The notes below the pieces were generated by a model. The model was not told the origin of the DNA, searched no databases, and worked only from the letters and a program-made list of their open reading frames with translations. From a bacterium (GTDB taxonomy: Bacteria > Chlamydiota > Chlamydiia > Chlamydiales > SM23-39), in contig JAJZPH010000018.1 of assembly GCA_021811265.1 (NCBI GenBank), positions 1-33,336 on the forward strand: DNA of 33,336 nt, given 5' to 3'. The position numbers were made by a program, and so were the translations under genes. Below, piece by piece: positions 23,073-30,168 of the stretch (the stretch's first letter is position 1; each line of letters starts with the position of its first letter).

Positions 23073-24553
23073 TTTTTCTGAGAGATGCTTTCTAAAAATT
23101 CCACAAAAAGCCTTACCCCCACTCCTGTTGCATGTGTTGTATAGTATCCCTTCGGCTTTGCAAGCCACGCGGAAGAACCAAAATCGATGTGCGCCCAGGG
23201 AATTTTTTCCACAAATTCTTTGAGAAAAAGAGCTCCTAGGATCGATCCACCCTTGCCATTGCCAATATTCTTCAAATCGGCAATGTCCGATTTGAGCTGC
23301 TCGCTATAATCTCCATGCAAGGGAAGGCGCCACAAAAGTTCTCCCGTTCTTCCCGATGCCTCTTCGATTTTTTTTACCAAAGATTCTTCATTGGAAAAAA
23401 GACCTGCAATCTCTTCTCCAAGAGCAATCGATACAGCACCCGTCAAGGTAGCAATATCAATAATTCTAGAAGGTTTTAGTTTTTTTACACTGTAGGCAAG
23501 CGCATCGGCTAACACCAATCTTCCCTCAGCATCGGTGTTCATCACCTCTACTGTTTTTCCCAAATAGCTTCGATGCACATCTCCAGGCTTGTAGCTGCGA
23601 GAACCAATGGCATTTTCTGTAGCAGGAATCACTCCCGTGACACAAAGAGGTAAATCCAAGAGTGCAAGGACTCTCATTGTCCCAAGTACAGCTGCTGCAC
23701 CGGCCATATCGCTTTTCATCGTATCCATAGAGGTGCTAGGTTTTAGGCTAAGCCCCCCTGTGTCATAGGTAAGCCCTTTTCCTACTAAAACTGTGTGATC
23801 CGATGGAGAAGATGCACGATACTCTACGATGATCAAAAGAGGATCTACCGAAGCTCCCTGTCCTACTGCAAGCAAAAGGCCCATTTTCTCCTTTTGCAAA
23901 TCTTTTTTGTGCAATATTCTTACCTTGATTTTTGAGGAGAGTTTTTCTAAAGATTTGGCCACCTCTGCAAGTTTCTGCGGTGTTATGTTGTCCGCATTGT
24001 CGTTCACAAGGTCTCGAGACATATGAACGCCCTCTGCCACAATCTGATCATGGGCTAAGAAGGGCAAATCCTTTGGTTCTGCTCCAATCAAAGAAACGAC
24101 CGAAAGCAGTGAGGATCTCTGATCTTCTACCTTAAACTTATCGAAGGCATAGTTGGAAAGAAAAAGGCCTTCTGTAATGCCCCTTAAAAAATCCTTTTTG
24201 GGAATTAAGGCAAGTTCAGGAATCAGGTAGCTTGCGCTTTTGATTTTTTTGTTTCTCAAAGCAAGGCATGCCGCAGCGGCTGTCGTCCTGGCAACCTCTT
24301 GGGTAAACTCCGAGGCTTTCCCAAGTCCAAGAAGAAGTACTCGCTCCTCTTTTTGGCCATTTTCGTAAAACAACAAAATCTCTGCTGTTTTCGCTGTAAA
24401 ATCACCAAGCGTGAGGGGTTTTGAAAAAAAACCTTCCAATTTTTTTTGCGAAAAAGCTGGAACTGCTTTTTTCTCCTGTTGGAAAAAGGGCAGAATCAAA
24501 CAATCAGAGCTTTTTCGATTCGAAAAACTTTTGCATCCAACAATTTTCATCAT
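23069..24553 (-). CDS. pepA: Cytosol leucyl aminopeptidase (M17)
   Basis: PepA is a hexameric two-metal aminopeptidase of the cytosol. The 494-residue length is typical. The metal and catalytic residues sit in VLVGKGLTYDTGGLSLKPS, MKSDMAGAAAVLGTM and the M17 signature NTDAEGRLVLADAL (339-352). An N-terminal macro-like domain of about 150 residues is present and divergent. The start is an ATG ATG pair after AGGA. ssb ends 8 bases upstream and the pseudouridine synthase overlaps by ATGA. The ssb-pepA order matches CT044-CT045 as recalled for C. trachomatis. Confidence 0.96.
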   Translation of the reverse strand: MMKIVGCKSFSNRKSSDCLILPFFQQEKKAVPAFSQKKLEGFFSKPLTLGDFTAKTAEILLFYENGQKEERVLLLGLGKASEFTQEVARTTAAAACLALRNKKIKSASYLIPELALIPKKDFLRGITEGLFLSNYAFDKFKVEDQRSSLLSVVSLIGAEPKDLPFLAHDQIVAEGVHMSRDLVNDNADNITPQKLAEVAKSLEKLSSKIKVRILHKKDLQKEKMGLLLAVGQGASVDPLLIIVEYRASSPSDHTVLVGKGLTYDTGGLSLKPSTSMDTMKSDMAGAAAVLGTMRVLALLDLPLCVTGVIPATENAIGSRSYKPGDVHRSYLGKTVEVMNTDAEGRLVLADALAYSVKKLKPSRIIDIATLTGAVSIALGEEIAGLFSNEESLVKKIEEASGRTGELLWRLPLHGDYSEQLKSDIADLKNIGNGKGGSILGALFLKEFVEKIPWAHIDFGSSAWLAKPKGYYTTHATGVGVRLFVEFLESISQKK

Positions 24554-24561
24554 GGTGATTC

Positions 24562-25008
24562 CTAAAAGGGGATTTCGTTATCCAAATCAGAATTACTATT
24601 CTTATCCGACGGCATAGCTCCTGAAGCAAACGAAGCAAAAGAGGCATCGGGTTTGGAAGAATCATTGCTTTGCTGAGAATCCGTTGCAGATTTTTCTCCG
24701 CCTTTGCCGAAAGGACTAAACATCAAATGGATTGCTGTGACATTCATGGAAATTTGTGGTTTGCCTTCGCGATCGTTAAAGATCTCCGGCTTTTGCAGCT
24801 CGCCAACGACCATCACTGCACTGCCTTTTTTCAAATAGTCTACCATTTTATTTTCTCCCCAAACCGTCACGCGCCACCAGATAGTGTCCTCCTGCTTTCC
24901 TTTGCGCACGCGGGCAGCTACTCGAAGAGTGGTAACTTTTTGCCCCGTTGAGGTAAAACGAACTTCGGGATCAGCCCCTAAATGACCTGCAATATGAACC
25001 AGATTCAT
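24562..25008 (-). CDS. ssb: Single-stranded DNA-binding protein
   Basis: SSB coats single-stranded DNA in replication and repair. The start ATG (MNLVHIAGHLGADPEVRFT) follows GAGAG with 6-base spacing and gives 148 residues; the longer frame to 25146 would run through the promoter. The OB fold spans about residues 1-105 (TTLRVAARVRKGKQEDTIWWRVTVWGENKMVDYLKKGSAVMVVGEL). A low-complexity Ser/Gln/Asn/Asp linker leads to the acidic tip DLDNEIPF, which recruits partner proteins. It heads the operon ssb-pepA-rlu-GT9-lipoprotein-mazG. Confidence 0.95.
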   Translation of the reverse strand: MNLVHIAGHLGADPEVRFTSTGQKVTTLRVAARVRKGKQEDTIWWRVTVWGENKMVDYLKKGSAVMVVGELQKPEIFNDREGKPQISMNVTAIHLMFSPFGKGGEKSATDSQQSNDSSKPDASFASFASGAMPSDKNSNSDLDNEIPF

Positions 25009-25053
25009 AAAAAGCTCTCTTTCTCTTGTTGATTTTGTAATTATAAAACTTCT

Positions 25054-25083
25054 ACTATACCGCTTCTCGCGCTGATTTGTCAA
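25054..25083 (-). promoter_or_regulatory. Promoter of the ssb operon
   Basis: On the minus strand TTGACA (25083-25078) and TATAGT (25059-25054) are 18 bases apart, 46 bases before the ssb start. This is a strong sigma70-type match. Confidence 0.8.
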
Positions 25084-25183
25084 AAGTTCTGAGAAAATCA
25101 TGCATGTTTTTCCTATTTCATTGAGAATTAAAGGATTATGTAGCACAACTCTCGAACTTTCCCCAAAGGGCGTGCCCGTAGAG

Positions 25184-25200
25184 CAAGTTCTTTGTGTATA
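25184..25200. repeat. Solo copy of the 160-bp palindrome terminus
   Basis: CAAGTTCTTTGTGTATA matches the right end of the element at 18786-18945 (CAAGTTCTTTGTGTATG), 16 identical bases. It stands alone between lgt and ssb; no matching inverted partner lies within the 96-bp gap. Confidence 0.6.
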
Positions 25201-25241
25201 TGTCTTCTGAACGATCCCTTAAAGGGAGATCTCCTAAACAT

Positions 25242-26150
25242 TCACCTTCTTTCTTCTTCTGGAGGCGTACAAAAAAGTCTTTTTTCTTTTGTGCAAAAAA
25301 AGAATAAAAAGAAGCCCAAAAAGATAAAAGGAATACTTAAACATTGACCCATTGTAAGAAAAGCGCCCTGTGGCAACAGAATGCTCTGTTCTTCCTTCAA
25401 AAATTCAATAAAAAAGCGAAAAAGGAAGACCAGAATTAAAAAAAGTCCCATGACCCTTCCTTTTTTTAATAAAAATCGGGGCTTACCGCTCAAATAAAAA
25501 AGAAAAATAAAAATAAAAAAGTAAGCCACTGCTTCGTATAATTGAGCGGGATGTCTGGGAACCAGACCACTTCCATCCATGGGGTTGCCAAAAATGATCG
25601 CCCAAGGGAGCGATGTGGGTTTTCCTAAAATTTCCTGGTTAAAAAAGTTGCCCAGGCGAATCCATACAGCTGCAAAGGCGGTTGGTGGCGCCACAAGATC
25701 GAAAAGCGTCCTTACATCCAGCTCAAGCGCAAACCTTCGTTTGAGATAAGGACAAAAAAGAAAGAGGGCAATAAAAATGAAAAGAGCGGCTCCGTGGCTT
25801 GCAAGGCCCCCTTCCCATACCTTAAAGATAATCAGCGGGTTTGCAATGAAAGAAGAGAACTTCTCATAAAAAAGAAGATGTCCTATCCTTGCCCCTGCAA
25901 TGGTGGCAATTATCACAAAAATAAATAGTTTTTCAGTAATAGCGCTGGCTCTTTTTTTTATGGAAGAGATCTCTTCATTTGCAAAAAGGGAGGAGCGCAA
26001 AAAATAACGTTTTAAGAGCGTGGCGAACAAAAAATACCCTCCCAAAAAACCAAGAGCAAAAAACAGGCTGTAGTACAAAACCGAAAAATTTAAAAAGGGT
26101 ATTGTAAAAATTTCCCTCGAAGGATTCCAAAAAAAAGTTGCAAAGTTCAT
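25242..26150 (-). CDS. lgt: Prolipoprotein diacylglyceryl transferase
   Basis: Lgt moves diacylglycerol from phosphatidylglycerol to the lipobox cysteine of prolipoproteins in the inner membrane; several lipoproteins in this window would be substrates. Seven or so hydrophobic segments are present. Family motifs: YYSLFFALGFLGGYFLF, ARIGHLLFYE (essential Arg/Gly region), GGLASHGAAL (catalytic HG), VWIRLGNFFNQEILGKPTSLPWAIIFG (signature), RHPAQLYEA and RFFIEFLKEEQ. The start is taken at MNFATFFWNPSREIF, which matches the usual Lgt N-terminus; MFFDM at 26162 is possible, while the ORF start at 26198 would overlap rlmH. No clear Shine-Dalgarno sequence is seen. It diverges from rlmH with only about 22 bases between start codons. 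Confidence 0.93.
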   Translation of the reverse strand: MNFATFFWNPSREIFTIPFLNFSVLYYSLFFALGFLGGYFLFATLLKRYFLRSSLFANEEISSIKKRASAITEKLFIFVIIATIAGARIGHLLFYEKFSSFIANPLIIFKVWEGGLASHGAALFIFIALFLFCPYLKRRFALELDVRTLFDLVAPPTAFAAVWIRLGNFFNQEILGKPTSLPWAIIFGNPMDGSGLVPRHPAQLYEAVAYFFIFIFLFYLSGKPRFLLKKGRVMGLFLILVFLFRFFIEFLKEEQSILLPQGAFLTMGQCLSIPFIFLGFFLFFFCTKEKRLFCTPPEEERR

Positions 26151-26172
26151 ATCAAAGAACATAGAGGAAAAA

Positions 26173-26598
26173 ATGTTTAAAATCAAAGTGATCACCATTG
26201 GAAAGGTAAAAGAAGCGTGGCTTTTGCAAGCATTAAAGGAATATGAAAAACGACTTTCTTCTAACTGTCTTATTACATGGGTGTTAGCTAAAGATGAGCG
26301 AGATTTTACCGCTCTTGCAAAAAAAGAAGATCACTTCGTCTGTCTCGATCAAAAGGGAGTGCTTGTATCCAGCGAAGTGCTGAGCAAAAAGGTAATGGCC
26401 CTTTTAGAACAAAACGGGTCGCGTCTTACTCTGCTGATCGGAGGGGCTGATGGCATCGACCCCCTTCTTTTGCAAAAAGCAGATGCGCTCATCAGTCTCT
26501 CTCCCCTCACATTTACCCATCAAATGACCCGACTGATTTTTTTAGAACAGCTCTTTCGCGCTTTTGAAATTTTTGCAAACAGCGCCTACCATAAATAA
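26173..26598 (+). CDS. rlmH: 23S rRNA (pseudouridine1915-N3)-methyltransferase RlmH
   Basis: RlmH is a small SPOUT-class SAM methyltransferase that modifies pseudouridine 1915 of 23S rRNA in assembled ribosomes. The 141-residue product has the expected length and the blocks KVITIGKVKEAWL at the N-terminus, CLDQKGVLVSSE, the knot motif LTLLIGGADGIDP, SLSPLTFTHQMTRLIFLEQLFRAFEI and the end SAYHK (catalytic His/Tyr region). The ATG follows GAGGA with good spacing. It diverges from lgt. Confidence 0.95.
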   Translation: MFKIKVITIGKVKEAWLLQALKEYEKRLSSNCLITWVLAKDERDFTALAKKEDHFVCLDQKGVLVSSEVLSKKVMALLEQNGSRLTLLIGGADGIDPLLLQKADALISLSPLTFTHQMTRLIFLEQLFRAFEIFANSAYHK

Positions 26599-26676
26599 AT
26601 TTTTTTAATCGTCATCGACAAAAAAGACTCTTCTTTTTACAATTTATTTTTGAATTTCTTAAAAAAGAGGAGGCAT

Positions 26677-27732
26677 ATGAACCTACCCCTTGTTTTTACA
26701 AGAATCTTTTTTCTTATTCTCATTGCTCTATTTCTTTGCACCTATCTGATGTCGATCCCTGTAGAATCTAAACTCTCCTCTCCGATTTGGAGTATGGGAA
26801 TCGGATTTGGGTTTAGTCTCTTGCTTTTTGGTTTCGACATACTCTTTCGCAAACATAGCTTAAAATCATTCAATGTAACGATTGTCGGTCTTTTCATCGG
26901 CTATCTCATGGGCCAGGCGCTTGTTTTCGTTTGCAACGCCTTCTTAAATATTTGTTCTGCATCTCTTTTCATGTCTCCACACATAGTGGATCTTCTGAAA
27001 CTTTCTCTCTTTCTTTTTGGCATTTATCTTGGAATGATCATGGTTCTTAAAGAATCAGATGGGCTTTATTTTAGCATTCCTTTTGTGAAATTCACTCTGC
27101 TCGCGCACAAAAAAAAGGATCTTTTACTCGACGCCTCTGCACTATCAGACCCTAGAATTATTGATCTTGCAGCGTCAGGAATTGTCGACCATCATTTTAT
27201 TCTGCTCAGGTACATCATCAAAGATCTCTACATGCAGGCAGAATCCCCCGATGAAACAACCGCTGCCAAAGCAAAACGCTCTCTTGAAAATCTCAAAAAG
27301 CTCGAAGAACTTTCTTCTCTTGAAATTCGATATCATGATACAGATTTTCCAGAAACCAAAGATCCCATGGGAAAACTAATTCGACTTGCCCGTCTTCTCG
27401 ATGCCAACATTTTAACAACAGACATCAACCGCGTACAAATTGCAGGAATTGAAGGGGTAAAAATTATCAATTTGCACTCACTTTCCCAGGCGCTCAAGCC
27501 TCTGATGCAAGCAGGCGAAAAGCTCAAGATCAAAATCCAAAGGTATGGAAAAGAGGCCCGGCAAGGGGTTGGTTACCTAGAAGATGGTACCATGGTGGTC
27601 GTCAATGGAGGTGGAGATTTTATTGGCGAAAACATTGACGTTTATGTTCTTTCGGTCAAACATACAGCTTCGGGAAAAATGATTTTTTGCAACACTGTAG
27701 AGTCAACACCTTCGCCAATCATGGTTTCATAA
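26677..27732 (+). CDS. PIN and TRAM domain membrane protein, YacL-type
   Basis: This 351-residue protein has four N-terminal transmembrane helices (about residues 5-140). A PIN nuclease-like domain follows from LLLDASALSDPRIIDLAASGIV, with the acidic DAS and a second acidic site LLDANILTTDINRVQIA. A C-terminal TRAM domain completes it (GKEARQGVGYLEDGTMVVVNGGGDFIGENIDVYVLSVKHTASGKMIFC), a small RNA-binding beta barrel. This arrangement is that of B. subtilis YacL and its wide family, thought to be membrane-bound RNases or RNA-binding proteins; the substrate is not established. The ATG follows GAGGAGG. Its stop overlaps the acpS start (TAATG), so the two are translationally coupled. Confidence 0.9.
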   Translation: MNLPLVFTRIFFLILIALFLCTYLMSIPVESKLSSPIWSMGIGFGFSLLLFGFDILFRKHSLKSFNVTIVGLFIGYLMGQALVFVCNAFLNICSASLFMSPHIVDLLKLSLFLFGIYLGMIMVLKESDGLYFSIPFVKFTLLAHKKKDLLLDASALSDPRIIDLAASGIVDHHFILLRYIIKDLYMQAESPDETTAAKAKRSLENLKKLEELSSLEIRYHDTDFPETKDPMGKLIRLARLLDANILTTDINRVQIAGIEGVKIINLHSLSQALKPLMQAGEKLKIKIQRYGKEARQGVGYLEDGTMVVVNGGGDFIGENIDVYVLSVKHTASGKMIFCNTVESTPSPIMVS

Positions 27733-28103
27733 TGACACTTTTGGGGCTTGGAACAGATATTGTAGAAATTTTGCGCATCAAAAAAAGCATTGAGCGCCAT
27801 GGGCAATATTTTCTCGATCGTCTCTTCACGCAAAAAGAACAAGACTACTGCTTTCGCTTTCGCGAATCTTCTCCACATTTTGCTGCCCGTTTCGCTGCCA
27901 AAGAATCCGCAGTCAAAGCTCTGGGGATAGGTTTTGGGAAAAAAGCTTCTTGGCATGACATCGAAATCCTCAACGATCCTTTGGGAAAGCCACTGATCTC
28001 TCTATCTCCTCCTCTGTCTTTGCTCTTCAAAGATCCAAAGCTTCTGGTTTCTTTGAGCCATACAGAAACTTATGCAACAGCCGTAGTCATTTGGCAATCC
28101 TAA
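27732..28103 (+). CDS. acpS: Holo-[acyl-carrier-protein] synthase
   Basis: AcpS transfers the 4'-phosphopantetheine group of CoA to the serine of acyl carrier protein. The start in the TAATG overlap (MTLLGLGTDIVEILRI) gives 123 residues, the family norm. The Mg-binding Asp of GTDIVEI and Glu of FAAKESAVKALG are both present, as is the SLSHTETYATAVV end. Neighbouring trxB on the other strand recalls the trxB-acpS (CT099-CT100) pairing of C. trachomatis. It converges on the beta-barrel gene with 14 bases between stops. Confidence 0.95.
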   Translation: MTLLGLGTDIVEILRIKKSIERHGQYFLDRLFTQKEQDYCFRFRESSPHFAARFAAKESAVKALGIGFGKKASWHDIEILNDPLGKPLISLSPPLSLLFKDPKLLVSLSHTETYATAVVIWQS

Positions 28104-28117
28104 GACATGGTTTCGAT

Positions 28118-28924
28118 CTAGAATGAAAAGGGAAATAGATAAGAAATTTCGAAGCTATTGACATTCTTTGGGCAGAGTTTGGCCAAAAGACGCCGCTCAT
28201 AGGTAAACTTCACAGTTCCCCAAACTCCAAACTGATAGCCATAGCGAAGAGCGATATCAATCGATCGTTGATAGATCTTTCCATAGCCATGAAAATGTTC
28301 TATGTTTAGCGAATGTCTTCTACCAAATCCATGTAGGCCATCAAAGAAAATAGAAAATTTGTGCATCTCATGGACATTGGCATCCAATCCAAAGAGTCCT
28401 TCTAGCCATGGAGAACCAAAAGTTGCCTGTCCAAACGCTCCATAAAACCAGATACGCGCTCTCCATTGGTCATTGTCGACGAACTCATTGCCCAAACCAA
28501 AATTGATCACAAACTCTGCAGGACCATGGTAGAGCGAGCTGACATCGCGCAGGCTCACATCCGACACGTAGCGCGCCGAAAACCCCGTTGCAAGGGTTAT
28601 GGGATCTCCTACAATGTCATCGAGCCACTGGTAGCGCATTTGAATTGCTGTGGTTTCAAATCCAAAATGGTGGCGCGGGGTGTCGATAAGATGCAAATCG
28701 ATGTCGCAATCCCAAGAAGGTGCCGCATGGAAATCCAGATCCCAGAAAAGATGATGATCATTAGAAGTAGAGCCAAGAGGAACCACAGCTCCTTCGACGC
28801 TGCGATAATAATCATACATATAGCCCGTTTGGAGATGAAATTCATACAGCCCACCAAACCAGGGCTGCACTTCCAAAGCGCTCACAAAAAAAGGAAAAAA
28901 AAGAAGGAAAATCAGTCTGCGCAT
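28118..28924 (-). CDS. Probable outer-membrane beta-barrel protein
   Basis: This 268-residue protein has a cleavable signal peptide (RRLIFLLFFPFFVSALE, cleavage likely after SA). The mature part is rich in His, Trp, Tyr, Phe and Asp with alternating amphipathic strands, and it ends in SYLFPFSF, a C-terminal aromatic typical of BAM substrates. Strand-like segments include GGLYEFHLQTGYMYDYY, IDIALRYGYQFGVWGTVKFTYERR and RARIWFYGAFGQATFG. I do not recognise the family; it may be a conserved chlamydial outer-membrane protein. The start (MRRLIF) lies one base after the trxB stop, so it is cotranscribed and probably coupled with trxB. No cysteine pattern of the major porins is seen. Confidence 0.75.
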   Translation of the reverse strand: MRRLIFLLFFPFFVSALEVQPWFGGLYEFHLQTGYMYDYYRSVEGAVVPLGSTSNDHHLFWDLDFHAAPSWDCDIDLHLIDTPRHHFGFETTAIQMRYQWLDDIVGDPITLATGFSARYVSDVSLRDVSSLYHGPAEFVINFGLGNEFVDNDQWRARIWFYGAFGQATFGSPWLEGLFGLDANVHEMHKFSIFFDGLHGFGRRHSLNIEHFHGYGKIYQRSIDIALRYGYQFGVWGTVKFTYERRLLAKLCPKNVNSFEISYLFPFSF

Positions 28925-28925
28925 T

Positions 28926-29867
28926 TCATCCCCCCTTGCCAGAAAGATAGTGCTCTGCATCAAGAGCAGCGCTGCATCCAGAGGCTGCTGCGACAATTGC
29001 CTGCCGGTAGACAGGATCTTTCACATCTCCTGCAGCAAAAACCCCCTCAATGCTCGTGGCAGTAGTTCCAGATAAAACCACTATATAACCCTGAGCATCC
29101 AGTGGTAGTTGATTTTGTAAAAAGGCAGTGTTGGGCTGAAATCCAATGGCAAAAAAAACGCCTCTCGCGCTCCTAGTTTCCAATGCCCCGGTGTGCACAT
29201 CTTTCAAAACAACTGCTTCGACCAACTTATTTCCTTTGATCTGTACCATTTCTCGGTTCCATAGGAGGGTGACTTTTGGATTTTGGAGCACGCGGTCCTG
29301 CATAATCTTAGAAGCTCTAAGAGAATCTCTTCGATGCACGATAAACACCTTTTTTGCGTACTTTGTCAAAAAAAGCGCTTCTTCAACTGCAGTATCTCCT
29401 CCTCCAATGACAAAAAGCTCCTGCTCGCGGAAAATAGGCGATGCTCCATCGCACACAGCACAAGCTGTCACGCCTTTTTGCCAAAATTCTTTACTTCCGG
29501 GAACATCGAGCTTTTTTACCGAAGCTCCTGTTGCAATAATGAGTGCTTTTGCCTGTACAGAAGTTTTGGTCCCTTTTACAACAAAAGGTGACCGAGCCAG
29601 CTCTACCGAAAGCACATCCTCAGGAATGACATTCGCTCCAAACTCCAACGCCTGGTCGCGCATTTTTTCCATCAGTTCGCTTCCCAAAATGCCTTTGGGA
29701 AATCCAGGAAAATTTTCTACAATTGTCGTAGTCGTGAGCTGTCCACCGGGAGGGCCGGAATTGAAGCCTTCGAAAAGAATTGGTTGCAAACAAGCGCGTG
29801 CAGCATAAATAGCTGCAGTCAAACCTGCAGGGCCTCCTCCAAGGATTACCAGCTGTTTTTCTTCCAT
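28926..29867 (-). CDS. trxB: Thioredoxin-disulfide reductase
   Basis: TrxB uses NADPH and FAD to reduce thioredoxin. The start ATG ([12 protein letters not shown]) follows AAAGG by 6 bases and gives 313 residues; a TTG two codons upstream is less likely. Motifs: GGGPAG (10-15) for FAD, the redox pair CAVCDG (C136, C139), [13 protein letters not shown] for NADPH with HRRDSLRAS as its phosphate-binding part, and the end [23 protein letters not shown]. All catalytic residues are present. The downstream beta-barrel gene follows at 1 base. Confidence 0.97.
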   Translation of the reverse strand: MEEKQLVILGGGPAGLTAAIYAARACLQPILFEGFNSGPPGGQLTTTTIVENFPGFPKGILGSELMEKMRDQALEFGANVIPEDVLSVELARSPFVVKGTKTSVQAKALIIATGASVKKLDVPGSKEFWQKGVTACAVCDGASPIFREQELFVIGGGDTAVEEALFLTKYAKKVFIVHRRDSLRASKIMQDRVLQNPKVTLLWNREMVQIKGNKLVEAVVLKDVHTGALETRSARGVFFAIGFQPNTAFLQNQLPLDAQGYIVVLSGTTATSIEGVFAAGDVKDPVYRQAIVAAASGCSAALDAEHYLSGKGG

Positions 29868-29893
29868 AAGCAACCTTTCGAAAAAAAAATTAG

Positions 29894-29923
29894 ATTATAC
29901 ACAACAGAAAATGAAAACAAGAA
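29894..29923 (-). promoter_or_regulatory. Candidate trxB promoter
   Basis: On the minus strand a perfect TATAAT (29899-29894) lies 18 bases after TTCTTG, 27 bases before the trxB start. The -35 match is modest. Confidence 0.5.
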
Positions 29924-29982
29924 AAAGACGCAAGAACCCAAGAGAACACCTTATAAATATTCAGGTTCCGAAAAATTGCAAA

Positions 29983-30081
29983 TCAAAGAAAAAAGCGGAT
30001 TGCTAGATCTAGTTTTTTCGCTTGTTCCACAAGGGCTTTTGCTGTTTCTGGATTCTTTTCCCTAAAGTACAAAATGCCCAT
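29983..30081 (-). pseudogene. Possible TPR-like gene relic (32 codons)
   Basis: The frame reads MGILYFREKNPETAKALVEQ followed by AKKLDLAIRFFL and a stop, a sequence like the last helix pair of a tetratricopeptide repeat. It has no Shine-Dalgarno sequence and the frame is closed by a stop six codons upstream. It lies in the 301-bp space between trxB and the autotransporter gene, otherwise occupied by the trxB promoter and a terminator hairpin. Chance is possible. Confidence 0.3.
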
Positions 30082-30084
30082 GTG

Positions 30085-30160
30085 AAAAAAAATGGCCTAT
30101 GAAGGAGGGTTTCCCTACAAGCAGGGAGCTTGTTCAAGCTTGCACATCCAAAAAAGGCCA
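30085..30160 (-). terminator. Terminator-like branched hairpin after the autotransporter gene
   Basis: Read on the minus strand, TGGCCT (30160) pairs with AGGCCA (ending 30093) around two smaller hairpins (AGCTTG/CAAGCT and CCCT/AGGG), followed by eight T. It starts 9 bases after the autotransporter stop. Confidence 0.6.
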
Positions 30161-30168
30161 ATATTCTT

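Noticed and set aside
25213-25230. ATCCCTTAAAGGGAGAT as a terminator of lgt
   Set aside because: The two arms are separated by only one base, so no hairpin loop can form, and no T-run follows.
28466-29065. 199-codon plus-strand frame opposite the barrel protein and trxB
   Set aside because: It is antisense to two well-supported genes and shows no domain or membrane pattern.
29146-29808. 220-codon plus-strand frame opposite trxB
   Set aside because: It is a shadow of the trxB codons on the other strand.
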